Shown: positions 42,268 to 55,185, counted from the stretch's first letter. The stretch: 64,000 nucleotides of DNA from Tetrapyrgos nigripes (GCA_013368315.1 JAACJM010000053.1:372001-436000); one strand, 5' to 3'. Translations and numbers: made by a program. The notes: generated by a model not told the origin, from the sequence alone.

Positions 42268-44247
42268 TTAAGTTACTCCATACTCCCTAAGGTACCTCTG
42301 CGGTCTAGCCTGTCCTAAAAGATCTTTCCAGTCAAAAAGAGCCTGTTTTAAATCTTCCCGCTTACGACGTCCCTTGGAGAGACATTGTTCCCTTGTAGAC
42401 CGGCTTTCCCTCACATCACCATCAACTTCACCACTGATGTAATTGTCCAATTCATCCTCTTCCAGGCCTTCAATGAGGAATGGGTCACTCATCACTGCAT
42501 TGTCCGTAAAATCCCCTTCTGCAATTCGTTCCCTTTCCTCACAACTCATGGCAAAATTGTGGGTGACGACACAGCCCAGGCCCCAGTAGGTTGCGAGCTT
42601 GTGTGACTGTTCATCAGTGATGCTGATGCGAAGATCTTTGAGTGATGGAAAGCGACCCTTCAGAAAGCCTATGGCATGTTCGGACTTGATGTGAACCATG
42701 GAAACATAGTTGTTGAAGACCTCGTTCTGTGGAAGGTCCTTCTCTGGACGCTTGAATGGGGTGACTACTCTTTCTGAAATCTAGATATGAGAGCGGTCAA
42801 GGTCTGACAAAATATTAAGCAACAGGAGTCCATACCGGGTATGCAGAGTCAGCCCATACCCATTCTCCATCTCACAGTAGTATGTCTATTGCTTGTTTGA
42901 GCTGGGTCTTCTCCCATGCTGTAGCATCATGAGTGCTTCCAGTATAACCATAGCCAACGTCAATAATGCGGAGGTTTGGCAAGGAACGATCTAGAAGGTA
43001 AAATATCAAACTTAGTAGACTGCCAGAGCGGAGTAGATTAGAAAAAATACCTGGAAATTGAGCGAATAGTTACATTTCCAGTCGAAATAACTCTCGCTGT
43101 ACCAGTAAGGTCGATTGAATAAAGGTACTAATGTACCGTCGACAAGGCACCATCCATCTCTCCATGCAGGGCACGAACAGCTCTCGACCCATCGTTTAGC
43201 CTGCTCCTTTTCCTCCTCTGTAGGCATGCGCAAATTTTCCGTTATCATATCTGGTGCCAACACTGCAGCCAGAACCCTCTTCGTCACTAATAACACAGTT
43301 TCTTTCCCAACACCAGCCCAACGTCCAACTTCATCCAGCCCTGCAGCATTCCCATAATGGCCAAAGCGGTAGAGAGTAATGGCGAGTTGATCCTCGACAG
43401 ACATTTGTGCATTGCGCGAGTTGTTTGTAAACACACGGCTGTCTTGGATGCGGGTGACAAGACAGTCAAATGTATAAGGCGAAACACCTAGACACTGATG
43501 GAATTGCTTGGGCTGATGGTGTTTTGAATGATGGAGAATGAAAGGTAGCTGGGGAGGGGGCTTTTTGTTGATTTTGCGAGGGATTGTGTAACAATGAGCA
43601 TACATAGCAGACAGTTGCGCCTGCACAAGTTTGCGAAGCTGGGTATGTCATGTCACATCCACCTCAGCAGCATCTGAACTGCTCAGTCCTTTGTAATCCA
43701 TAGTCTCCCACTCCATCATATCTGTCTCTGAGCCCTCGTCATCTGCATCCCCGGAGTTTTCTTCCCAGTCAAACTCAGACTCAGAGTCCGAGCCCAGAAT
43801 AAAGAACATTTCCATTTCAATATCCAGCTCATCTTGCAAGGACATGAGGGAAGCCATCGTTGTAGCTACCTGTCCTGCAACCCACAACTCCACATCTTCC
43901 GTAGCCTGTGAAAAATATTCTGAGCCATCCAAGCCTGAACCATCCAAGTCTGAGCTGCTTTCTTGAGTGAAGCTGGAGGTAGATGAGGATCCAGACAAAG
44001 AGTTGAAGCTAGCTGCATGTGAAGAGATACTTGAGTCTGATGATGACAATAATGACGACGACGACGACGACATAAGGGCATGGTCTAGTGATAGAGCACC
44101 TGACTGTGATGAACAGAGTCTGTTCCTGGCCAAGCGCCGACAACGTTGTACTCGCTTTAAACACGCAAAGTGGAATTGGAGAAAGCTGTTGAGTAGGACT
44201 TCAGCGCGATACCGTCGTGAGTTGTCATACTCGCTAGGCATAGCCAA
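42268..44247 (-). pseudogene. PIF/Harbinger transposase with one premature stop
   Basis: DDE transposase (DDE_4 type) that cuts and pastes its element. Exon 1 (44247 to about 43668) is Ser/Asp-rich; a 42-bp intron leads to exon 2 (about 43625-43045) with MSVEDQLAITLYRFGHYGNA, GRWAGVGKETV, the first catalytic Asp in WCLVDGTLVPL and YFDWKCNYSLNFQ. The next exon (about 42985-42835) reads LPNLRIIDVGYGYTGSTHDA then, after an in-frame TGA near 42890, DGEWVWADSAYPV with the second Asp. The last exon (about 42785-42268) has NNYVSMVHIKSEHAIGFLKG with the catalytic Glu, then RFPSLKDLRI and an acidic/basic tail to the stop. The stop between the two DDE motifs should inactivate it; everything else looks complete. 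Intron phase after NYSLNFQ was not resolved cleanly. Confidence 0.8.
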
Positions 44248-45490
44248 GCAGTGTGGAAAATTTGATTTTTTGCTATTATTATGTATATACTAAATAAGAA
44301 ATCAACAGAGGCGGGTACAGCAGCAGAATCGAGTGGTGGATCGATGTTGTAAAAACTGCAGTCAGAGTAGAAGCGACGATTCTGGCCATTTCCGTCACCG
44401 GAATCGAGTTGCGAATCGTTACTTGCACACCCAGCAGTAACTAATATCTGGTGGGTGAAAGTTATTTGAGAACCGTGTAGTATACCAACTAGAATACAAC
44501 TCTCAGAAATCATATCGAATTTATTTAGTCTTCGAACGACTCAAATTAGTTGAGAAACGCAAAGAATTATCACGAGGGAAATTTATTGGGATACATAAGC
44601 ATTCTTACAGTATCGTAATCTAAATGTGAAATAGGAACGAAAATGTATTGAGAAACTTATCACGTTTTTAGGTCCCAAAGTTATTGAGAATCTTACCATT
44701 TCTGTACAAGTATTCTACATCATAGAAAACTTTACGTCTTCGAGTACGAGAAATCCAGCGGGGACCCAGCATCACATCAGCATCAGCGCTAAATTACAAA
44801 AAAAGAAATGACGTGAGAAGACAACCGATACTATTGCGAATAAGACAATAAGGAGAGAATGGGAGACCTACTGCCGCCGGCGTCGTCATCCAATGACCCA
44901 GAACTACAAGCAGCTTGAAGGCAGCACATTGGGATGTTAGAGACAGAATTGAGAATAAAGCAACACACTACTGTAGAATGCCCTGTGTCTATGGCTTGAA
45001 AGTGAGAGATGGTAAGGGGGCATTGAAGTGCAGCTGGATGACGCTTTGGCTAATACGAATGATCTACAGTCAAGAGCAAAAAGTTAGAAGAAGTCCTTAA
45101 CGAACAATTAGAAAGAAAGGCTGGAAACACACCTTGGTTTCAGCTCCGCCAACTTCTCTTCTCGCATAGCTTTCCTCTTGCTAACTCTCTGAAACCATCT
45201 CGTACCCATGTATCCAGGACAGTATCCGAGATGATGGCCTGAGTGACAAGTCAGAAAGATTGGAATGTACGACAAAAAAAACGCTTTGAGAAGTCGCTGG
45301 GGAAGAAGGAGGACGTGTCTGTGGATAAAGAGGGAGAGTCAAGGTGAGGCCGATGTGGACCATGATGTTGATAGAGGGGGACCAAGAGCGTGAGCGTGAG
45401 CGATAGAACTAGAGCTTGAGCTCCAGCAGCTCATGCTCCCCATACCCATACCCACAGCTGTGGCTACCGATAACGAGACCGAGCTTGGTC
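44248..45490. other. Interval without recognised gene
   Basis: AT-rich to 44700, then mixed. Repeated words such as TTATTGAGAA (44635-44690) occur. A run of GAGCGTGAGCGTGAGCGAT lies near 45387-45406. No terminal repeat matching the left side of the Harbinger locus was found. No gene recognised. Confidence 0.35.
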
Positions 45491-46802
45491 ATCAGTAAAA
45501 CGGCAAATCGACTTTCCTCCACTTTTCGGAGCTTTCGGTAACTTTTTCCCATCAAGACTTTTGATCGACTTTTTTGATGGAAGCTTTTTCCGACTTCTAC
45601 TTTCTTCCGGAAGCCTTTTCCCGCCTTTTACTTTTTTCCGAATGGCACCTACTTTTCAACAACTTTTGCCAGCTTTTCCCGAGCTTTTCTGGAGGATCTC
45701 ACTTTCTACACCAAATGGGTAAAATAGACTCGAGTCAAGTACGTATATGTATTAATTCTCCCGTCTGGTATTGTACTGTCTGGGGAAACTCTCTGAGATT
45801 TGGTACATACACACTTTGCTTAATCCACTTACATGCAGGAACACAGCCTGAGGGAAGAGGCGGGAGGAAGCTGAGGGACGCTTAGAGGGACTCGAGCCTC
45901 TCTATGGAAAGACTTAACGAAATTTTGATGCAGCCGCAGCTCCGGTAAATGCCGGTCAACTGTATAGCTGCAGTCACATGTTGTGTTGACTTTGCGATTG
46001 CGCGTCCATCCCAACCTTCACTGTGTCCAGTCACTGCACTCATCCTCATCACCCTTCAGCGCTTTTTTGACGGTACGTTTGTTGTTTCTAAAAGTCTTTC
46101 TTACCGCGCTAAATGCTTTGTTGTCCTAGCGCAGCTCCCAGCTCACCCGAATATTTGCGATGTGTCAGTGGAGAGATAGGAACAGATAGGTGCGTGCTTT
46201 ACATTTTCTAGTCCTTCAACATGTCTGACTTGTCCCCGCTATTCTGCTGTGCTGCATACTGAGGTAGTTTAATCCTTGAAAGGACAGTTTGTGGTGCGTT
46301 TCTTTTACACTTTTTTTTACTGTAATTATTACTAACGCAGAGATCTTCCTCCTTCAGGCGTAGGATATCTTTTGAAGAGGCATATTCGTTTGGTAAGTCA
46401 GCTTGTTCTCCACGACGCGATATCGGAACCTAACCTGCTGTGTACATTCAGGACAATGGGATCCGCTTTCATTGGTTGACGGTACACTGCAACAACGGAA
46501 TTGTACGCAGCAGTGGTTGAGGGAAGGGCCCCGTCTATAGGACCATAGCACTTTTATTCCATGTACATATTTTACAGTGACTACAATGATATCCCTTTTA
46601 ATGCACTACTAATAGAAATCTAAGGTATGAGGAGGTAATCCTATTTAGCAGCTTTCCCTGCACCTTTTCAGCAGCTTTTCCAGTGACTTTCAAAAGCAGG
46701 AGGTAGCTTTCAAAAGCGATCGGGCCTGTGCTTTGAAAGTATGGCGCGGATCTGAAAAAGTCACGTAAAAGTTGCGAAAAGCCGGTTTGCCGTTTTACTG
46801 AT
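45491..46802. mobile_element. TIR DNA element (about 1.3 kb)
   Basis: Left end ATCAGTAAAACGGCAAATCG (45491-45510); right end is the inverse of ATCAGTAAAACGGCAAACCG (46783-46802). Inside the left end are repeated AGCTTTTTCCGACTTTT-like words (45520-45690), and inside the right end similar words in inverse (46640-46770), an array typical of hAT-like elements. No clear direct target duplication was seen. The interior (45720-46560) has no recognisable coding domain. Confidence 0.7.
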
Positions 46803-47690
46803 GGTACCACGGGAGTACTAGATGTACCCTCTCATTCCCACTTGCACTCACACTTGAACTACTAACACCACCACCCCGATTTAAAGGCCCCGGAAACCTC
46901 CTACACCTCAAAAATGTTTGGATAGCGTCGAAAGTGGAAGTGAGGACAATGTTGCGGAGGGGTTGGAGCAGAGGGGGATTATGGCATTGAAGTAGGTGTC
47001 GAGGTATGGGAAGAGAGTGCGTTCGAGATAGTATGAGGCATAGTAGATGTCGAGGACTGTAAAATATGTCAGAACACCCAAACAAAATAGACTCAGTCTA
47101 AACTCACTGCGCAATAAAAGACCACCCTTCTCTCCTTGAGCATTGTGTTGTCGTTTAGTAGGGCTCGGAGTCATAGTCCTCAACTCCATCTTCCATTTCA
47201 ATTCCAACGCCAGCCTCTATTCGTGGTCCCAATCCATCCGCTTCATCCACTTTTGAAGCTCCAGAGGTGTAAACGAAGACCTAGACACGTTAGTCGCGTC
47301 CACAGCCTTGAAATTTTACCCCAGCCACGTAGGGTGCCCAGTAAAAAGGATACTATTGTGGTGCTATTGTGAAAGATAAAAGGCGGCGCCAAAGAAGCTA
47401 GAGACGTACCTTTGAAGACCGTCGGGTTGACTGTTGTCACTTTCTGAGAATGATATTGATGCCAGCCCACAGCATCATTGACACCAAGTCAATGGTAGAA
47501 GGACGCACAGTCCTTCAATCTGCTTGCCCCGACACCCAGTCGTTGGCAAGAGACGGGCAGAAGTCGAGAGGTGGAAGCTGAACATAAAGCCGTAAGTATT
47601 AGTCAGCCAGCGTCCTTGATCACCAAGTCCGCTTCAGCTCCTTGAACCTTCAACTCGCGAAATTCAAATCCGACCCTCTGCCAAAAAATG
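46803..47690 (-). CDS. Possible 3' exons of an unknown gene
   Basis: On the minus strand, a segment ending at a stop near 47157 reads VFVYTSGASKVDEADGLGPR then VGIEMEDGVEDYDSEPY; before it, DAVGWHQYHSQKVTTVNPTV lies at about 47470-47410 and ends at a GTACGT donor. A stop precedes that segment, so either another intron is present or the gene is broken. No family recognised. The rest of the interval shows nothing definite. Confidence 0.3.
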
Positions 47691-49722
47691 GTACCTTAAG
47701 TAGTCCTTTGTTACAAGAAAATTTCTAAGTACAGTATCCTACAAGTATCCTACGTACAAGTCATCTATTGTAGGATGAATTACAGTAGAAAAGTAAGGGC
47801 GGCAAAATTCTGCCTACAGTGGGATACTTTTATCCAATTGAAGTATCATATGGTAGGATAGAGTCGTTAATTTAGCCTATCATAGGATGCCAAACATCCT
47901 ATGGGACCGTCACAGTGAACTTAGCATCAGAATAGTAGTCTGTTACACCTCCATCCTCCCTGAAAACTACAATGATTACAAGTTATCTTTAAGCTATTCC
48001 ATTATTATCTTGTAGAAACATGCTAAGACATGATCCCCAATACAACATTAACAAGTGAAAATGCAGAAAGCAGCATCAATGCACTTGAGAAATAGTGTCC
48101 TCACTTCACAATTTCACACTGAGATACACCTTCATCATGTAGAAATCTTCTACTGATATGCTTCATAGGGATAATTCTATATGAACATATTGAAAAATAA
48201 GGGGGAAAAATATTGTGACTGTTCTCATCCTGCTTTTTTGAAGATTTTTACTTTTTGTGTACAGTAGATACATCACCTTGAAAACATCTCTGATATCTTA
48301 TATAATTGGTACAGTAGATAGAGTCTTATACAATAATTTACAATGCTATCTGTAAGGTGTCTGCAGTTTTATATATACTGATTGAGAATGTAGCCAGAAA
48401 CCTCTGGCCATGCTGGTGGGAAATGCAGTGATTAATGTTGGTCACCAGCATTCATGTGGAGGGATCTATGAGAGTCTTGTATCAAAGAAACGTTCATAGA
48501 TACCCTAACATAGGCAAGCGTAGGCCAGCTTCACCTTGAAGCTTGCCAGTGAGTTATAAACCTTAGTCAGCCAGCCCGTCCTGCTATTTTGGGCAGCAAA
48601 GAGCCAGCTTGAAGACAGCGTCTGCTAAATCCTATGCTATATATCACTTGAATACATTCTGATTCGAGTCTAATTTGTAGAATTTTCGATTTCTCTTCCA
48701 GAACAAAGATATAGACCAATATTTGCCCCCACTACTCTAATTAGAAGTGTTTAGATATCCCTTAAGATCATTTTTTCTCATACAAACCAAAGGACAGGAC
48801 GTAGGATCAAGTCGGGCTCAGTAGCAAAGAACTTGAAGCAATTTTCATGAAGCTTTAAACGCATGTCGGAGGATGCCAAAAAGAGCTGTATAGTTGTATT
48901 TGTAAGCTCTCTGTTTGCGGCCGGACTGACACGTCAACTGCCATTTGCTTTGTCAATTCCCCTTGACTCCCCTCAGCGTCCTCTCCCTCAACGCTGTCAA
49001 CACCTCAATGCCCTCAACATGTGGATCTCCTCAATGGATCAAGACTGGCCTCAACTCCCTGTTACTCTTGTGCTTCACTTGTCACCTGGGTTCCATCCGC
49101 TATCGCTATTGAGTTACGAGTTACGAGGGATAGTGGGACAGAAAGAGTGGTAAAGAGGAGATCTGAGAGAAATCTTGCAAGGGGCCAAGCATTGGAGGAT
49201 AGGTTGGATTCGCTGAGGGGATGTGGTTACAGAGGGTGCTTCTTGGTGATTTGGAGGGGCGAGTGACGTCAAATAGTTGTATTCTTTATGTACTTGAATA
49301 AAATTTTACTTCATTTTCATAAACCTCTCGAGCGTACATCTGAAAGGGTATATAACCCGTGAGCCTACCAAAAGAATCCTGAGTTAGGATGGAAAATATC
49401 CTATGATAGGCTGGAATACGTCGAAATGCCGCTTGTTGGTCAAATCAGCCATAGGACGAAATTGTCTGGTTTTAGGATGAAAAGTATCCTAAGGTAATAG
49501 GATATATTGATGCCTATAGGTATCCTACAGTAGACAATATCTATGTCTATGGTAGGATGAAATGATAGGATACTTTTTATCCTACTGGATCCCCATAGAG
49601 GTTATATTTGGGAACTGAAGGAAATATCTACACTAAGTATCTACAATATATGAAAGAGGGCAGAATAAGATATGTATGTCATAGGAAGGGAATAATAGAG
49701 GTGTAACAGACTACTCTCCTGA
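47690..49722. mobile_element. Repeat-bounded element with TAGGAT subterminal words
   Basis: An inverted pair is present: 47929-47957 (CATCAGAATAGTAGTCTGTT then ACACCTC) and 49690-49722 (GAGGTGTAACAGACTACT then CTCCTGATG). In addition, 47735-47900 and 49375-49590 are both rich in TAGGATGAAA/GTATCCTA words in both orientations. The two pairs are not nested symmetrically, so one element may have inserted into another. No transposase was found. The inner pair ends TGTTACACC/GGTGTAACA look LTR-like, but the flanks are inverted, not direct, repeats. Confidence 0.45.
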
Positions 49723-50092
49723 TGCTGATGCTGATGCTAAATATGTTGGTGCGGGCCACTGGATACAGTGGCAGGTATGAGTCCTCATCCCATTGCACAA
49801 ATGCAGTAGGCTCTGAAGAGGTAGATGTGGGTCATGGACTGGGCACTGGTCACTGGTTCATTGCTCAATGAAAGTTGACGGAGAATTTGCAGAGAAGCTT
49901 GGTGCTGAGTCTGCCGAGCTGACAGAATAGGATATATTTTCTCAGGATATGAAAAATGCGGCCATTTGAGCTCACAATAAGACTCATCCTATAAATAGGA
50001 CTCATAAATGCTAAATCACATTTGGGAACTGGAGTAAATATATGAAAGCAAGAATGGCCAATAACAATGGTTTTGACCAAAAATGAGTCATA

Positions 50093-50616
50093 GCTTGCAG
50101 GTACTGGACTGTAGCTTGGGTGTGCTGCAGTGCAGCTTGAGTGCACTTGAGTGTACTGTACTATTTCGTTCAATTCGCGATGCATGTGACTTTTTAATTT
50201 TTTCAAAAAATCTCAGAAAATCGGAAAAATCGAGAAAAAAATTATTGGCGGGGTCACCCAACATTGGGTGTGATGCGTGACTCGCGAATTGATTGGAATA
50301 GTACAGTAGCTTGCGTGTGCTGGACTGTAGCTTGGGAGTGCTTGACTGTGTAAGTTGAGTGTGCTGGAGTGTAAGTTGAGTGTGCTTGACCGTAGCTTGT
50401 GTGTGCTGGACTGTAGCTTGTGTGCGCTTGACTGTAGCTTGGGTGTGCTGGACTGTAGCTTGTGTGTGCTGCAGCATAGCTTGAGTGTGCTTGAGTGTAG
50501 CTTGCATGTGGACTTTACTGGAGTGTAGTTTGGGTGTGCTGCAGTGCTGTAGCTTGCATGTGCTTGATCATAGCTTGTTGAGTGTGCTGGACTGTAGCTT
50601 GCACATGCTACAGCAT
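50093..50616 (-). repeat. 21-bp minisatellite, array 1
   Basis: The unit is about 21 bp, of the form GACTGTAGCTTGAGTGTGCT plus one base, with frequent variants at the G/A/T positions. Because the unit length is a multiple of three, several frames stay open on both strands and give meaningless repeats such as QHTQATVKHTQ or LDCSLSVLEHS. CpG is nearly absent. The array is interrupted by a MITE at 50154-50308. Confidence 0.9.
50154..50308. mobile_element. 155-bp MITE inside the minisatellite
   Basis: Left TACTGTACTATTTCGTTCAA then TTCGCGA; right is the inverse of TACTGTACTATTCCAATCAA then TTCGCGA. The centre contains a small hairpin (CCCAACATTGGG). Unlike the surrounding array it keeps CpG sites. 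Confidence 0.65.
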
Positions 50617-51848
50617 TATGGTGTTCAAAGTGTTAAAAAATAATTTCTGAGTTTCACTTTGTAAGTTTGAGGCCTTGCAATTTTCAACTTGCAATCTTGA
50701 GGCTACAGTTTTTGAAGCTACAATTTTGAGGCTACAATTTCCAACTTTACACTCCACCACTCAGTACTCACTTCCTTTAGAAACTGATGCTCAGAAGGCA
50801 TCAGATGGTAGTTAATAAACGTCTAATTGAAACGTAGATGGAGAAATATAACGAAAAGAAGAGAAAATGAAACTAAGAAAATAAGAAACAACCAAACTAT
50901 AGTCAGTGTTATTCACAATGACTCTCACAACTCTGCCAGTCTCTCCTCCCTTCCCATCCTGGTAGAAATGCCTGGCATCTGTCTATTTGGTCCGAGACTG
51001 TACAGTTGCTAGGTGAAGATGACATGATGAAGTACTTGGGAGATCCATGTTGAAGACCTGGAAAGGGGTATACTGAGTGCCCGCAGATGCTCAAGGATTT
51101 TGCACATAGGACAACTAGAAGAAGATGGAGGAAAGGGAGGAAGGATCTCAATGTCTTTGAGAATAATGAGGTCTTTGTCTTCTTTGACGATTTGGGACAG
51201 TTATCAGGCTAATTCGGGGACTGTGGCCATGAAAGGGCATAGACGAGTACATGAGCCACACAGTATTCCTGGCCCAAGAACTATGGAGAAAGTCAGGAGA
51301 AAGGCATGAGCAACAACAATGAGAGAGGTTACATGGCAGCCAAAGCCAAGCTGAAGTGACAGCATGAGGAAATTTCACATCACATGCTGTCCAAATAGTC
51401 ATGTGGTCATGCGTCAAGTGAGACGCATGTACTTCCCATCACCCCAAACATACTTTTCAACAACTTTTACAAAGTAGATTCCCCTATAAATGCATTTAAA
51501 AGAGATATTTCAAACCTAGGAGCCTTGAACTTGAGAGCATTATTCTTGGTCAGCTCTGAAACATAAAATTGAAATTGTAGCCTCAAAAAAGCGTAGCCTC
51601 AAAATAGTAGCCTCAAAAAATCGTAGTCTCAAAATTGTAGGCTTAAAAAGGTGTGGCCTCAAAATTGTAGGCTTGAAATTGTAAGCTCAGTAAATTGTAG
51701 CCTCAAAATCATAGCCTCACAAAATTGTAGCCTCAAAAAGATGGTAGCCTCAAGATCGCAGCCTCAAGATCATAAGTCAAAATTTGCGAAACCTCAAACT
51801 CACAAAGCGAAACTTGCAAATTATTTTTTTAACACTTTGAACACCATA
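50617..51848. mobile_element. TIR element, copy A (1232 bp)
   Basis: Ends TATGGTGTTCAAAGTGTTAA and its inverse, with inverted similarity continuing for about 60 bp (through AGTTTGAGGC / GCCTCAAACT). Flanked by CAGCAT on both sides (50611-50616 and 51849-51854), a candidate 6-bp target duplication. Near the right end is a 13-bp tandem array, GTAGCCTCAAAAT and variants (51590-51780), with the inverse near the left end. The middle has short open frames shared with copy B but no recognised domain. Superfamily not identified. Confidence 0.75.
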
Positions 51849-52113
51849 CAGCATAGCTGGAGGGTGCTTGACTGTAGCTTGTGTGTGCTGGACTATAGCT
51901 TGAGTGCGCTTGACTATAGCTTGCATGTGCTGCAGCATAGCTTCAGGGTGCTGGACTGTAGCTTGAGTACACTTGACTGTAGCTTGTGTGAGCTGGACTG
52001 TAGCTTGTGAGTGTGCTGGACCATAGCTTGCATGTGGTGGACTGTACTGGAGTGTAGCTCGAGTGTGTGTGACTGGAGCTTGCAGGTAGTGGAGCATAGC
52101 TTGAGTGTGCTGG
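51849..52113 (-). repeat. 21-bp minisatellite, array 2
   Basis: Same unit and orientation as array 1, continuing it on the other side of element A. Confidence 0.85.
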
Positions 52114-52642
52114 TAGGGCTCAGCATGGGTATACCCATGGATTACCTATATCAAGACCTGTGGGTTATGCACAAGTCAAAAGCCAAACCTGTATCTGGCA
52201 GGTAATCAACTCTAGATAACCCCTATCTGAGGTATCTGGTATCTGTACTTGAGTTTTGTTGAAGTAGTTGCTGTAAAATGTAGTTTTTCAGTGGAAACCT
52301 TAGATATTAAAGTGTTTTATGCACAAATATATCATTATTTTTCAATATATACCTTCCCTTACTTGATCAGGACATTTCTTGTTCATAGAGTCAAACAATC
52401 TGGCTGGAATATATGTATTTAATTGAGTCAAGAAGAGGAAAAATGCGGTATTTTACTGAAAAACCAGATATATTGGTTAATTTTGTGCATAAATATATAA
52501 TTATTTCTTGACTGATATATTTTCCCATAGACACTATGCATAAATATATAATTATTTTTACACAGATATCTATTTTGTGTTTATAGAGTCAAGCAATCTG
52601 ACTACAATTTACAGTTTTAATTGAGGAAATGAGCCTGGATAT

Positions 52643-53350
52643 TGTCATGAACTAGCCCCACTGCGTGCCCTATACATATCCATATTCACATGCACTTATC
52701 CTCTTTCCACATTCAGACTTATTCTTTTACCATATTTGGACTTATCCTCAACTTGTTCCACATCCCTCTGATCATCTTGTGTGTCTGGTTCATGACCCAT
52801 TCTATCCTTTCATTCACTTCTCCAAGTCCCCACAACCAACTAGTATGTCACATGACTGAATAACTGACCACTGAATTACTCCTATTTCCTACACAGCCAC
52901 CATACACATATCTACATTCAAGCCCGGGCTTGAGACTTGACCAACTTCCCTTATTTCTTCCATTACCATGGCCACCGACTTCTCCAACTGTATCAAGGCT
53001 GACTATCACATAACTGGGTACCACCACTGACTGACTCTGGACTATACAGATTCACTTGATTCTCTACAATTGACATTTGATTCTTCACAATTGACTTCTC
53101 TTCATTTATTCTATTACGATGGATCGCCTAGTATTGGACTCCTGTATATTGTATTCAACCAGGAGTCATCTAAGGAGTAGATTGGCCTATGATATTATTA
53201 CTAGGAGTAGAACCCTATCTGTAGTAGTATAAGTAGCCTGTAGATCGGGCTCCTTGGGATTAACCTCCTTGTTCCTTGTACCATTCTTCCCCTTGTGCTC
53301 ATTCTCACTGTCTATGTTTGGTTGAGCATTCTTGGCTCAAGTGTGCACTA
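52643..53350. repeat. Direct-repeat block, copy 1 (LTR-like)
   Basis: Shares a series of long matches, in the same order, with 54060-54832: TTGGACTTATCCTCAACTTG, GACTATACAGATTCACTT, TTCATTTATTCTATTACGAT, GTATTCAACCAGGAGTCATC, GTAGTATAAGTAGCCTGT and CTCATTCTCACTGTCTATGT. The TATAAGTAGCC-type sequence followed by a short untranslated-like stretch resembles an LTR promoter and start region. Paired ends and target duplications were not found. Confidence 0.55.
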
Positions 53351-53620
53351 TACTGGACTTTAGCTTGCATGTGCTGGAGCATAGCTCACAGGTGCTTGAC
53401 TGTAGCTTATGCTGGAGCATAGCTTGAGTATGCTTGACCATAGCTTCTGTGTGCTTGAGGGTAGCTTGAGTATGCTAGACCATAGCTTGGGTGTGCTTGA
53501 GTGTAGCTTGTGTGCGCTGGACTGTAGCTTGGGTGTGCTTGACCATAGCTTGAGTGTGCTTGAGTGTAGCTTGTCAGTGCTTGATCATATTCTCCATGTG
53601 CTGGAGCATAGGCTATGCCA
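53333..53620 (-). repeat. 21-bp minisatellite, array 3
   Basis: Same unit and minus orientation as arrays 1 and 2, here inside the segment bounded by hAT-like ends. It is followed (53680-53900) by a different repeat with CAAGCTGATGCCAGCTG-like units and a 140-bp near-duplicate ending AAACCCAGAAGCAGATGT. Confidence 0.8.
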
Positions 53621-54059
53621 GGTAACTGTACCTGTATCCACAGGTCCCAGATGCCGGATTACTCTTACATGAGCTTTGCTCAAGCTGATGCCAGCTGTGG
53701 TCAAGTGGAAACCAATTGCAGTCAAGCTGAGGCCAGCTGCACTTCTTCATTGTACTACCCAATACTTTAAACCCAGAAGCAGATGTTTTTGTCTGTGGTC
53801 AAGCTGAAGCCAGCTGCAGTCAAGCTGATGCAAGCTATGGTAAGCTGCACTCCTTCATACACTTACAACTCCAGCAACTCTTACCCCAATACTTAAAACC
53901 CAGAAGCAGATGTCTTTTGTCAGTGATTCATGTATCAAGTAGCATCTGAGAGGCTGTACCATTATCATGCTATCATTGGAGATGTGTTCCCATCTCACAC
54001 TCCACTGCACCTCTACAGATAACACATTGTACATCCTGGCTCACAAAAATTTCTCTTCT

Positions 54060-54832
54060 TACAGTCTGTATGGAAATTGGAAAATTGTCCAAAAAGCCCC
54101 GCCACATGCCTACCATATTCACATGCACTGATCCTCTTTCCATGTTTGGACTTATCCTCAACTTGTTCCACATCCTATCCAATCCCACAGTCCCTCTGAT
54201 CATCTTGTGGGTCCAAGTCCCCTGCAGACCTGATACTGCCTATTTCCTACACAGCCACCAGACACACGTCTAAATTCAAATGCGGGCTTGACTTCCCCTA
54301 TTTCTTCCTTCTCCAACTGAATAGGGGCCAACTACCAGGTGGCTGGGTACCACCACTGACTGACAGAGCCCTTATATGCTGCTCTGGACTATACAGATTC
54401 ACTTAATTCTCTACAATTGACATTTGATTCTTCATGACTGACTTCCCTTCATTTATTCTATTACGATGGACTCCTGTATAGTATAAGTAGCCTGTTGTAG
54501 ATCAGGCTCCTTAGAATTAACCTCCTTGTTCCTTGTGTCATTCTTCCCCTTGTGCTCATTCTCACTGTCTATGTTTCTATTATGATGGATTGCCATAATA
54601 GTATTGGACTCCTGTATATTGTATTCAACCAGGAGTCATCTAAGGAGTAGTAGATTGCCTTGTGATATTACTACTAGGAGTAGAACCCTATCTGTAGTAG
54701 TATAAGTAGCCTGTTGTAGATCAGGCTCCTTAGAATTAACCTCCTTGTTCCTTGTGCCACTCTTCCCCTTGTGCTCATTCTCACTGTCTATGTTCATCTA
54801 AGCACTATTGGCTCAAGTGTGCACTATACTGG
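54060..54832. repeat. Direct-repeat block, copy 2, with internal duplication
   Basis: Second copy of the LTR-like block. It contains the stretch from TATAAGTAGCCTGTTGTAGA through CACTGTCTATGTT twice (from 54482 and from 54702), so a tandem duplication of about 220 bp arose after the two blocks separated. Confidence 0.6.
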
Positions 54833-54896
54833 TGAATGACTGGCTCAGTCTCTTGGGTTGCTCATGTCTTTGGTGGTATACCCATGCTGCGCCCTA

Positions 54897-55185
54897 AGCA
54901 CACTCAAGCTACACTTGAGCAATCAAAAGCTATGGTCAAGCAGACTCAAGGTTTGCTCTCCATCACACACAAACTATGCTCACCACACTCAAGCTATGCT
55001 CCAGCACACACAAGCTATGGTCAAGCACACTCCAGCACACCCAAGCTCTGGTCAAGCACATGCAAGCAACAGTCCAGCACACCCAGCCTACACTCAAGCA
55101 CACTCAAGCTGCAGTCTAGAAGCTAGGGTCAAGCACACACAAGCTACAACTCATTTTTGGTCAAAACCATTGATATCATACTCAA
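54897..55185 (+). repeat. 21-bp minisatellite, array 4 (inverted)
   Basis: Same unit as arrays 1-3 but in the opposite orientation (AGCACACTCAAGCTACAGTC and variants). Confidence 0.85.

Larger units (their letters stand above)
52114..54896. mobile_element. Segment bounded by hAT-like inverted termini
   Basis: Left end TAGGGCTCAGCATGGGTATA then CCCATGG; right end is the inverse of TAGGGCGCAGCATGGGTATA then CC. The left 150 bp contain repeated GGTATCTG-type words as in hAT ends. There is no 8-bp target duplication; instead the minisatellite outside is inverted across the segment. The interior holds the direct-repeat blocks at 52643-53350 and 54060-54832 and a minisatellite piece. Confidence 0.45.

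Noticed and set aside
47945..49704. Solo LTR with TGTTACACC...GGTGTAACA ends
   Set aside because: The flanks are inverted repeats of each other and not a direct 5-bp duplication, so an LTR insertion is not supported.
52114..54896. Confident call of one hAT element
   Set aside because: The TIRs match but there is no 8-bp target duplication and the surrounding array flips orientation; kept only as a tentative segment.
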